Source: a virus. From it: a DNA stretch of 41,957 nucleotides. A model generated the notes under the pieces. The model saw only the letters and a list, made by a program, of their open reading frames with translations. It did no database searches and was not told the origin of the DNA. The stretch lies in IMG/VR virus record IMGVR_UViG_3300028829_001063, positions 1 through 41,957 of that record; one strand, written 5' to 3'. This document shows, piece after piece, positions 7,282-14,536 of the stretch. Numbering within the stretch: position 1 is the first letter of the stretch; the number at the start of each line of letters is the position of its first letter. Made by a program: the position numbers and the translations under genes.

Positions 7282-8544
7282 ATGATAGACTTAACATTAC
7301 TACAGATGCTTAAGTATCGCGGAGAGTTCTTTAGGATTAAAGGTAGAATACCTAACAAAGCCTTGGACCCTCAGACTATACAGATACTTAAGTCCTATGA
7401 GACATACTTTAAGAACTGTCCTGAGGCTAAGAGCGTAGATGCTCAAAAGCTGCTTACCATATTCAGAGCTAACAACCCTGACATGGCTGAGGAAACAAGG
7501 ACTGCTTATGAAGGTATCATATCTCATATAGTTAATGACGTGTCAGAAGAAGAGAAGTCTGGAGTCATGCGTTCCTTGTTAGAGCTGCGTATGGGTACAG
7601 ACATAGCTAACCTTATTGACAAGTGGGATATGGGTGACGTGGCTAACCTACATGCAGAGCTGAGAGGTGTATCAGATGAGTTCGAGAGAGACTGTGATAT
7701 AAAGTCGTTAGATTATATAAAGCCTGACCTCAATGAGCTGCTAGAAGATAGTAAAGAAACCTCTGGATATCAGTGGAGACTTGAGAGCCTACGTAAATCA
7801 CAGCGCGGATTACGTCCAGGTGACTTCGGTATCATAGCAGGTAGACCTGACAAGGGTAAGACTACTTTCCTAGCGTCAGAGCTAACTCACCTAGTAACAC
7901 AGATACCTGAGGATAAGACTATCCTATGGTTAAACAATGAAGGAAGAGGAGATAGAATATTCCTGAGACTAGTACAAGCTGCATTAGGTAAACAAGTGTC
8001 ACAGATACGTAACACTCCTAACCCTATGGAAGCTTACAAGAAAGCTATTAAATCAGATGACCCCTACAAGATTAGAATTGTAGATATACACGGACAAGAT
8101 ACGTATGCAGTTGAGAACTTAATACGTGCTAACGACCCAGCTATAATAGTTTATGATATGATAGATAAGATAAGGGGATTTAAAAGTGAAGCTAGAACTG
8201 ACCTAGCACTAGAAGAGATGTACTCCTGGGCCAGGGAGATAGGTGTCAAATATGATGCTGTTGGCCTAGCTACATCACAGATAAGTAATGAGGGAGACAA
8301 CCTTTCATTCCCGTCACTGGGTATGTTAAAGGATAGTAAGACAGGCAAGCAGGGAGCATGTGACTTCCAGCTAATGATAGGAGCTTTAAACGAGCCGTCC
8401 TATGAAGGCTATAGATACTTAGGTCTACCAAAAAACAAGCTACGTAGAGAAGGTGCAGCGAGCTGTCCCCGAACTACAGTAGCCTTTAAACCCCAGATAG
8501 CACGCTTCGAGGACTTACCTATTGAAGCAGCGAATTTAGATTAG
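7282..8544 (+). CDS. Replicative DNA helicase (DnaB/T7 gp4-type)
   Basis: 420 aa. RecA-fold hexameric helicase that would unwind the fork ahead of the polymerase. Walker A is GRPDKGKT at residues 187-194 (K193, T194), the Walker B strand lies in PAIIVYDMIDK, and a sensor-like ATSQIS follows. The N-terminal ~150 residues resemble no zinc or TOPRIM primase domain, so this is a helicase-only protein paired with the separate primase at 3052. ATG 7282 is chosen over an earlier in-frame start because AACGGAGTAACT precedes it; the earlier start lies inside the P-loop gene. Confidence 0.88.
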   Translation: MIDLTLLQMLKYRGEFFRIKGRIPNKALDPQTIQILKSYETYFKNCPEAKSVDAQKLLTIFRANNPDMAEETRTAYEGIISHIVNDVSEEEKSGVMRSLLELRMGTDIANLIDKWDMGDVANLHAELRGVSDEFERDCDIKSLDYIKPDLNELLEDSKETSGYQWRLESLRKSQRGLRPGDFGIIAGRPDKGKTTFLASELTHLVTQIPEDKTILWLNNEGRGDRIFLRLVQAALGKQVSQIRNTPNPMEAYKKAIKSDDPYKIRIVDIHGQDTYAVENLIRANDPAIIVYDMIDKIRGFKSEARTDLALEEMYSWAREIGVKYDAVGLATSQISNEGDNLSFPSLGMLKDSKTGKQGACDFQLMIGALNEPSYEGYRYLGLPKNKLRREGAASCPRTTVAFKPQIARFEDLPIEAANLD

Positions 8545-8553
8545 GAGATTAAC

Positions 8554-9771
8554 ATGGGTAAAAGAAAAGATTGGACGGATAAAGAATTAGCGGATGCTGT
8601 TAAGGAATCTAATGGTAACTTAACTCAAGCAGCTAAGAAACTTAATCATATATACAAGTCCTTTATAAGAGCAGGAGAACGTAGTAAGGTATCAAGGCAG
8701 AACCTTCAGACTTGGATTGACCCAAGCGAAGACTTGGCTGAGTTATCTGATAACTTCTCATTACAGAAAACTAATAGAAAGTTAATGCTAACTAACACAA
8801 AGCTGCGAAGGAATTTAAAGGCCGCTGAGACGATTGCTGTGACAAAGGATACAGTACTGCTAGAAATCAAAAAAGCTGCTCAGGAAGCATCCTTGAGGTC
8901 TCTAGGCCCTATTCAGTTACGACCTAACAACTCTAAGGGTAAGGGTATAATCATTGAACTACTCTTCTCTGACTTACAGATAGGTAAGCTGATGTCTGGG
9001 TATGATTCTGATGTAGCCTACCGACGTGTTCAGGAGTGGATTACTGTAGCAATGCAGCGTATCGAACAGTACAAGACCCTAGGCTATAAGATAGATGGTA
9101 TAACTCTGGCATTGCTAGGAGATATTATTGAGTCTGATAAGAAACATGGGTTGCAATCTGCCAGAGCTTGTGATATAGGAACAGCTGACCAGATTAAACG
9201 CAGCATAGATATACTATATAATGTAGTGCTGCGAGAACTAGCTACAGTGAACGCGCCTATGAAAGTTATATGTATCACAGGGAACCATGACTGGGATGGA
9301 CACGGATTGTTTATGTTTAAGCCAGGGAGAGAGCAGCTGTCATGGCCGCTGTATCATGCACTGAAAGCTATGTGTGAGATAAGTGACATGGATGCTGAGT
9401 TCATTATACCTGAGGGAGCATTCCACGTACATGATATCTATGGAACTAAGGTTCTATATGAACATGGTGTAGGTGTTGGAGCTGGGTATACTCAGATGAA
9501 GAACCACCTAGCTAAAAGAACTGACCAGTTAAAAACGTACATCACTCTATTTAGAATGGGTGACAAGCATAACATATGTCAGTTCAATAACAACAGGTAT
9601 GTAGTTAATGGTGCATTCTTTGGTGACAGTAGACACGGAGAAGAGTACTCAGGTATAGTAGGGTACGATGGTGAACCTGCTCAGATTATGTTCGCCCACG
9701 TAAAAAGAAAGGATAACAGAAGAACAACTATCTTTGATAGTTTTGCAATTCAGTTAGGACATATTGACTAA
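8554..9771 (+). CDS. Helix-turn-helix plus metallophosphoesterase protein
   Basis: 405 aa. Residues ~1-55 look like a helix-turn-helix (DWTDKELADAVKESNGNLTQ then AAKKL), suggesting DNA binding. From ~125 on is a calcineurin-type metallophosphoesterase: LLFSDLQIGK, LALLGDIIES, CITGNHDWDGHG (near residue 240) and a late FGDSRHG. Such proteins occur in the replication cluster of marine podophages; a DNA or nucleotide phosphoesterase, perhaps a nuclease of the SbcD/Mre11 type, is possible. The start follows TAGGAGATTAAC. The stop overlaps the next start (TAATGG). Substrate unknown. Confidence 0.8.
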   Translation: MGKRKDWTDKELADAVKESNGNLTQAAKKLNHIYKSFIRAGERSKVSRQNLQTWIDPSEDLAELSDNFSLQKTNRKLMLTNTKLRRNLKAAETIAVTKDTVLLEIKKAAQEASLRSLGPIQLRPNNSKGKGIIIELLFSDLQIGKLMSGYDSDVAYRRVQEWITVAMQRIEQYKTLGYKIDGITLALLGDIIESDKKHGLQSARACDIGTADQIKRSIDILYNVVLRELATVNAPMKVICITGNHDWDGHGLFMFKPGREQLSWPLYHALKAMCEISDMDAEFIIPEGAFHVHDIYGTKVLYEHGVGVGAGYTQMKNHLAKRTDQLKTYITLFRMGDKHNICQFNNNRYVVNGAFFGDSRHGEEYSGIVGYDGEPAQIMFAHVKRKDNRRTTIFDSFAIQLGHID

Positions 9772-9983
9772 TGGATATTTATGACTATATAAATAGTAAC
9801 CTTGAGAATGAATTAAGAAAGCAAGGGCGCGTTGCCCGTATCTCTGGCATAGGTAGAAAGGATGAGATTATACTATGCGAGACTGAGGCAGAGCCTCTTG
9901 AATATCAAATAGAAAAAGTAATACATGACTTAGAATTACAATATAGTAACACATATTTTGTGATAAAAATTTTGGAGGAGTAA
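9771..9983 (+). CDS. Small hypothetical protein upstream of DNA polymerase
   Basis: 70 aa, unrecognised. It starts at the A of the preceding TAA and ends directly before the polymerase start. Predicted alpha/beta with a coiled C-terminal half (EYQIEKVIHDLELQYSNTYF). TTGGAGGAG in its last codons is the ribosome binding site of the polymerase, so the two are translationally linked. No motif shows a function. Confidence 0.65.
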   Translation: MDIYDYINSNLENELRKQGRVARISGIGRKDEIILCETEAEPLEYQIEKVIHDLELQYSNTYFVIKILEE

Positions 9984-12218
9984 ATGTACTTAGTGTTCGA
10001 TAGTGAGACCCAGATACATAAGAAGTATAAGCGTACTGCTAATCCTTTCATACCTGAGAACTACGTAGTAGCTAGGGGATGGAAGAAAGAAGGAGATGCA
10101 CAGAACTCTGTGCAGTTCTACAAACCTTCCCAGGATAACTGGTTAGTGATTGACGATGATGTAACTGTACTAGTAGGACACAACATTAAGTTCGATTTAC
10201 TTTACGAGATGCAAGCTGGGAACCCGTATCTACGTGAGTTCTATAAGCGTGGTGGTAGTATCTGGTGTACGCAGTACGCTGAGTACTTACTGAATGCTAT
10301 GCAGCGACAGTATCACATGAACTCTATGGATGGTATTATAGAAACATATGGAGGTAGAAAGAAAATAGATGGAATGAAAGCCTTGTGGCAAGCAGGAGTA
10401 CAGACCGCAGACATTGACCCAGAGCTAGTCAAAGATTATTTGATTGGTACTGAGGCTGAGGGCAGGAACTCAGGCGACATAGGCAACACGGAACTAATAT
10501 ACCTTGGGCAACTTAAATCTGCCCAGACACTAGGCATGACAGAATCATTACGTTTACGTATGGATGGACTTGCAGCAACAACTGAGATGGAATACAATGG
10601 GCTTAAGGTATGTACTACCACAGCCAAGAAAGACTTATCACTTCTCAATGACCAACTGAAAGCTGCCAAGAAAGACCTGAGTAAATACATAGCAGATATA
10701 CCTGAGGAAGTAGGATTCAAGTGGTCCTCTACCGTATGTAAGTCTGCTATAATATATGGTGGTTCAATACGCTACCGTGTACGTGACACCTACTTAGACG
10801 AGAAGACAGGTAAACTAGCAAGACTCAAGGCTACAGAGAAGTGGCCCCTAGTTAATGCAGTACCTGTAAAACCAGAGCTGCTAGGTACACAAACACAAGA
10901 TGTATTTCTGTCAGGAAAAAACAAGGGTAAGCTTAGGTTTAAGAATGTAGCTGTGGAAGGAGAGCTGAAGACTAGGCTACAAGATAGATACTATGACTTG
11001 CCAGGATATGTTAACCCTACTGAGGTGGGCGCTGAGAAAACTAAGAACACTGATGGCAGGGGTAATGTACTTTACTCAACTGATTCAGAGACAATGATTA
11101 TGTTAGGTAACTCAGACGTACCCTTCCTTAAAGCGTTAGCTGAGAAGATTAGATTAGACAAGGAGATAGGTACGTACTACGTAACTGTAGATGGTAATGG
11201 TATCATGAAAGGTATGCTGACTTGCGTAAGTCCTGAGGATAATGTCCTACACCACATGCTTAACCATACTACTACAGTAACAAGCAGACTATCTAGTTCT
11301 AATCCTAACTGTCAAAATATACCGAAGTCACCTTCGCGTGTCAAAGCTATGTTCGTATCCAGATTCAAGGACGGTATGGTGGGAGAGATAGATTACTCCC
11401 AGCTAGAAGTTGTAGTTCAAGGGCTGCTTACTAATGACAAGCAGCTAGTCTCTGACTTGATTAATCGTGTAGACTTTCACTGCAAGCGTGTATCCGCTAA
11501 GTTTAATATAGACTACAAGGATGCTGTGAAGTGGTGTAAGGATGAGACTGACCCGAACTACAAGACATGGCAGCCACGCAGACAAGGTGCTAAGGAGTTT
11601 AGTTTCCAACGTACCTATGGCGCAGGGGCTAGTACCATTGCACTATCAACAGGTATGTCCATTCAGGATGTAGAAGAGTTGATAGAGGCAGAGAATAAAC
11701 TCTATCCAGGCGTTATAAAATTTAATGCTGATGTAGAGCGTACAGTTACTGCTAGTGCTCAGGGATTCAGAGACCCTCTCATGGGATACCGAGCATTCAG
11801 GAGAGGCGAGTGGCAGTCACCCACGGGTACAATGTACTCATGGAGAACATATGATGCACCATCCTTTCTCAAGAAGCGTGGTATCATAGACACGTTCAGT
11901 CCACCTGAGCTTAAGAACTATCCTGTTCAAGGCACAGGCGGTGAGATAGTACAACTAGTACTAGGTAAACTATGGCGTTACTTCATGAAGAAAGATAACT
12001 GGGATGGTAAAGCGTTCTTAGTTAACACAGTACATGATTGTGTGTGGTTCGATATGGATGCGTCAGTCGCAGAAGAAGTCTTAAAGACTGCTAAAATTAT
12101 TATGGAAGGAGTACCAACTTATCTAAAGAAACATTTTAACATAGACTGTCCTGTCCCATTCCCTGTGGATGTAGAGATGGGTAGGAATATGTTAGACCTA
12201 CATCACTTAGAAGCTTAA
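9984..12218 (+). CDS. Family A DNA polymerase with 3'-5' exonuclease
   Basis: 744 aa, about the size of T7 gp5 (704). The exonuclease domain at the N-terminus shows motif I FDSET (D6, E8) and motif II VGHNIKFDL. The polymerase domain shows motif A GEIDYSQLE (D470), motif B RQGAKEFSFQRTYG (R533, K537, F541) and motif C TVHDCVW (H684, D685). The residue equivalent to E. coli Phe762 and T7 Tyr526 is phenylalanine (F541), unlike T7. The exonuclease residues appear intact, so proofreading is expected. Start ATG 9984 follows TTGGAGGAGTAA. A phage promoter overlaps its stop codon. Confidence 0.95.
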   Translation: MYLVFDSETQIHKKYKRTANPFIPENYVVARGWKKEGDAQNSVQFYKPSQDNWLVIDDDVTVLVGHNIKFDLLYEMQAGNPYLREFYKRGGSIWCTQYAEYLLNAMQRQYHMNSMDGIIETYGGRKKIDGMKALWQAGVQTADIDPELVKDYLIGTEAEGRNSGDIGNTELIYLGQLKSAQTLGMTESLRLRMDGLAATTEMEYNGLKVCTTTAKKDLSLLNDQLKAAKKDLSKYIADIPEEVGFKWSSTVCKSAIIYGGSIRYRVRDTYLDEKTGKLARLKATEKWPLVNAVPVKPELLGTQTQDVFLSGKNKGKLRFKNVAVEGELKTRLQDRYYDLPGYVNPTEVGAEKTKNTDGRGNVLYSTDSETMIMLGNSDVPFLKALAEKIRLDKEIGTYYVTVDGNGIMKGMLTCVSPEDNVLHHMLNHTTTVTSRLSSSNPNCQNIPKSPSRVKAMFVSRFKDGMVGEIDYSQLEVVVQGLLTNDKQLVSDLINRVDFHCKRVSAKFNIDYKDAVKWCKDETDPNYKTWQPRRQGAKEFSFQRTYGAGASTIALSTGMSIQDVEELIEAENKLYPGVIKFNADVERTVTASAQGFRDPLMGYRAFRRGEWQSPTGTMYSWRTYDAPSFLKKRGIIDTFSPPELKNYPVQGTGGEIVQLVLGKLWRYFMKKDNWDGKAFLVNTVHDCVWFDMDASVAEEVLKTAKIIMEGVPTYLKKHFNIDCPVPFPVDVEMGRNMLDLHHLEA

Positions 12219-12236
12219 TGCTTCTCTATAGAGAAC
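12215..12236 (+). promoter_or_regulatory. Phage RNA polymerase promoter 1
   Basis: TTAATGCTTCTCTATAGAGA with the expected start at G12231. Compared with the T7 consensus it keeps CTATA at -5 to -1, the C and T at -7 and -8, and the G at -11. The copy at 17000 is identical over 20 bases, and related copies lie at 40173 and 40391. It overlaps the polymerase stop codon and drives the ssDNA-binding, exonuclease, endonuclease and RNA polymerase genes. Confidence 0.85.
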
Positions 12237-12247
12237 GTAAGTTTCTC
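12231..12247 (+). promoter_or_regulatory. 5'-terminal mRNA hairpin
   Basis: GAGAA at 12231-12235 pairs with TTCTC at 12243-12247 across a 7-nt loop. The first paired base is the predicted transcription start of promoter 1, so the mRNA would begin directly in a hairpin, an arrangement known to slow 5' decay. Confidence 0.5.
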
Positions 12248-12282
12248 TTAATTAAAACCAATTATTATATAACGGAGCTAAT

Positions 12283-13176
12283 ATGACTAACTCATTACTA
12301 AACGACATTAAAGAACTAGCATCTTCTGGTTCATTAGAAAACCAAACAGTAACTAAATCTGCATACGTAAGACCTGTAACACCTGAGGGTGTAACTACAG
12401 CTAGGCTTATAGGATATGTTGAATTAGGATATCAACCTCAGAGACCATATCAGGGACAAGAGAAACCTGATGCACCTATGGTAACATTAACATGGGAGCT
12501 TAACGGCCCAGCCTACATGAAGAATGTAGCTAAGGATGGGGAAGCTGAGAAGATAGTACCAACAATTCATAGAGAAACAATTAAGCTTTCTACTAATGAA
12601 CGTGCTAAGTACTTTAAACTGTTTAATAAAATGCGTAGACCTAACTCGGATGTCGTTCACATGGCACAGATGGTAGGGTCAGGATGCATAATAAGAATAA
12701 AACATAACACCTCAAAGAAGGACCCTAGTATTAAGTACGCTAACATCTATACTCCTGTAGATGGCTGGATGGTTTCACCACCTATCGAAACATCTGCAGC
12801 TACTAATGAGACTAGAGAAGTTCCTGTACCTGCTGCTGTCGGACCATTACAAGTATTCCTTTGGTCTGCACCTAGCATGGACCAGTGGAACTCACTGTAC
12901 CAAGACGGTACATATACCAGAAAGGTTGATGGTGTTGATGTAGAACTAAGCAGAAACTTCGTACAGTTTAAAATACTAGGTGCATCTAACCTAAGTGGTT
13001 CTAAGCTAGAGAGTATGCTGATTGAGAACAATGCACTCAAGACTACACTGGAGGCTAAGGCTATATCAGACTCGGCTTACAACAACACTAAACCTGTTGT
13101 AGTAGAGACCCCTGCCCCTGTAGCAGTAGCTGCAGCAGTAGAGGATAACCCTCTAGAGTTACTTGGTCTTGCATAA
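12283..13176 (+). CDS. Putative single-stranded DNA-binding protein
   Basis: 297 aa. No clear family match by eye, but it sits between the DNA polymerase and the exonuclease, where T7-like phages carry an ssDNA-binding protein. The middle is beta-rich with basic and aromatic residues. The end is a flexible Ala/Pro/Val linker followed by an acidic tip (VEDNPLELLGLA), similar in style to the acidic tails through which such proteins contact polymerase and helicase. It is the first gene after promoter 1, with AACGGAGCTAAT before the start, and is likely highly expressed. The function is inference from position and tail. Confidence 0.55.
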   Translation: MTNSLLNDIKELASSGSLENQTVTKSAYVRPVTPEGVTTARLIGYVELGYQPQRPYQGQEKPDAPMVTLTWELNGPAYMKNVAKDGEAEKIVPTIHRETIKLSTNERAKYFKLFNKMRRPNSDVVHMAQMVGSGCIIRIKHNTSKKDPSIKYANIYTPVDGWMVSPPIETSAATNETREVPVPAAVGPLQVFLWSAPSMDQWNSLYQDGTYTRKVDGVDVELSRNFVQFKILGASNLSGSKLESMLIENNALKTTLEAKAISDSAYNNTKPVVVETPAPVAVAAAVEDNPLELLGLA

Positions 13177-14141
13177 TGACTAACTTGCTAGACCAGATAG
13201 ACTTCTCTGATTTAGATAACAACGTACACTCTATGGTCCTGGGCAGTTATGCTGCTCAGGTTCCAGGGAGAGTTGCACACATAGATGCTGACTTCATAGC
13301 GTATCAAGTAGCCTGTGAGACAAGAGATGAACTCGATGGATTGAAACCCAGGAGAACTCTGGAGCAGATGAAAGAACAAGTCAGGTCTATAGCAGACTAT
13401 CAAACTAAATTAGTGGGAGCTGAAAGCTATGTATTATATATCACTCCACCAGCCTCGACTAAGGGCGGACGGTCCGATACTGCGGTTGCCAAGGAGTACC
13501 AGGGTAATAGGAAAGGACGGGTTAAACCTGAACACCTTGATACCATTAGAGCCTACATGGGTGAATCTTTGCCTTCTAACATCTCCCTCAATCAAGAAGC
13601 GGATGATGCTTTATGTCAGGCGATGTATAAGGCAATGGAAGAAGGCAATCCAGACCTTCATGTCCTCTGTTCTAAGGACAAGGATTTAAATATGGTCCCA
13701 GGATATTACTGGGATTACAATGAACAACTAGTACTTAACTGTGAAGATACATTCGGATGGATAGGATTAGATAGAAGTAAGAAGTCACCTAAGGTAGTGG
13801 GTAGAGGAACCAAGTTCTTCTGGGCGCAGCTGTTAATGGGTGACGCAGCAGATAACATATTAGGATTACCTAGCTACCATGAGAACGGTAGAGACCATAA
13901 GTGTGGGCCTGTTACTGCATATAACTTCTTGAAGGATGCTAAGTCAAACATAGAATGCTATGACATAGTAAGAGATTTATATAAAGGAAGTAAACATGAA
14001 TGGATTAATTGGAGAACTGGTAGCAAGACTACTTGCTATCATAGTTTGTATGGTGATGCTAATAGCCTATGGCTTTTACGTTATCCTGGTGACAGTATCG
14101 CTGCTTTTCTACGGGAGACTCTGGAGGAGAAAGAAAAATGA
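13176..14141 (+). CDS. 5'-3' exonuclease (T7 gp6 / FEN type)
   Basis: 321 aa. Removes primers and degrades DNA ends; T7 gp6 also helps break down host DNA. FEN-type acidic motifs are visible in order: AHIDADFIAYQ near residue 35, NQEADDALCQAMY near 140, VLCSKDKDLNMVPG near 165 and LLMGDAADNILGLP near 220. The start overlaps the previous stop (TAATGA). The last ~145 bp are overlapped in another frame by a candidate membrane-protein gene, and the stop overlaps the endonuclease start. Confidence 0.9.
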   Translation: MTNLLDQIDFSDLDNNVHSMVLGSYAAQVPGRVAHIDADFIAYQVACETRDELDGLKPRRTLEQMKEQVRSIADYQTKLVGAESYVLYITPPASTKGGRSDTAVAKEYQGNRKGRVKPEHLDTIRAYMGESLPSNISLNQEADDALCQAMYKAMEEGNPDLHVLCSKDKDLNMVPGYYWDYNEQLVLNCEDTFGWIGLDRSKKSPKVVGRGTKFFWAQLLMGDAADNILGLPSYHENGRDHKCGPVTAYNFLKDAKSNIECYDIVRDLYKGSKHEWINWRTGSKTTCYHSLYGDANSLWLLRYPGDSIAAFLRETLEEKEK

Positions 14142-14208
14142 AATACGAGAAACTGAGAACAAGCCAGATAAAAAGCGTGAGAGCTTTACTATTAAAGAAA
14201 CAAAATAA
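13996..14208 (+). CDS. Candidate overlapping small membrane protein
   Basis: 70-aa frame nested out of phase across the exonuclease 3' end and the endonuclease 5' end. AAAGGAAG lies five bases before ATG 13996, a good ribosome binding site inside another gene. Residues ~4-42 are almost continuously hydrophobic (LLAIIVCMVMLIAYGFYVIL), enough for one or two membrane spans, and the C-terminal third is strongly charged (WRRKKNEIRETENKPDKKRE). That layout suits a holin- or spanin-like protein or a membrane regulator. It could still be a chance frame; conservation would decide. Confidence 0.4.
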   Translation: MNGLIGELVARLLAIIVCMVMLIAYGFYVILVTVSLLFYGRLWRRKKNEIRETENKPDKKRESFTIKETK

Positions 14209-14536
14209 TACTTGTCCTTTATGTGAAGGTAAGATAGGTACAGCTAGGTCAAAGAAGAGACCTGCTTTAGACCATGACCATACTACAGGTATAATACGTG
14301 ACGTGTTATGTATTAACTGTAATGGTATGGAAGGTAAGATATGGAACCTGCTTAGACGTATGAAGAAAGGAGAGGCTAGAAATATTTTAAGTAAGCTACT
14401 TGAATATTACGAGCGTCATGACCATATGCCACATGGAGCTATACTACATCCGACACATTTAACTGACGCAGAGAAGAGAGACAGACGTAACTTAAAGCAG
14501 CGCAAGAAAAGAGCTGAGGCTAAAAGGAACAAGTAA
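14138..14536 (+). CDS. Endonuclease VII-like HNH nuclease
   Basis: 132 aa. Resembles T4 gp49 recombination endonuclease VII: a CPLC zinc pair near residue 26, then PALDHDHTTGIIRDVLCINCNG, which supplies the second zinc pair and the His/Asp active site. It would resolve branched DNA before packaging, the job done by gp3 in T7. The C-terminus is very basic (RNLKQRKKRAEAKRNK), fitting DNA binding. It starts within the exonuclease stop (AATGA), and its stop overlaps the RNA polymerase start. Confidence 0.88.
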   Translation: MKYEKLRTSQIKSVRALLLKKQNNTCPLCEGKIGTARSKKRPALDHDHTTGIIRDVLCINCNGMEGKIWNLLRRMKKGEARNILSKLLEYYERHDHMPHGAILHPTHLTDAEKRDRRNLKQRKKRAEAKRNK

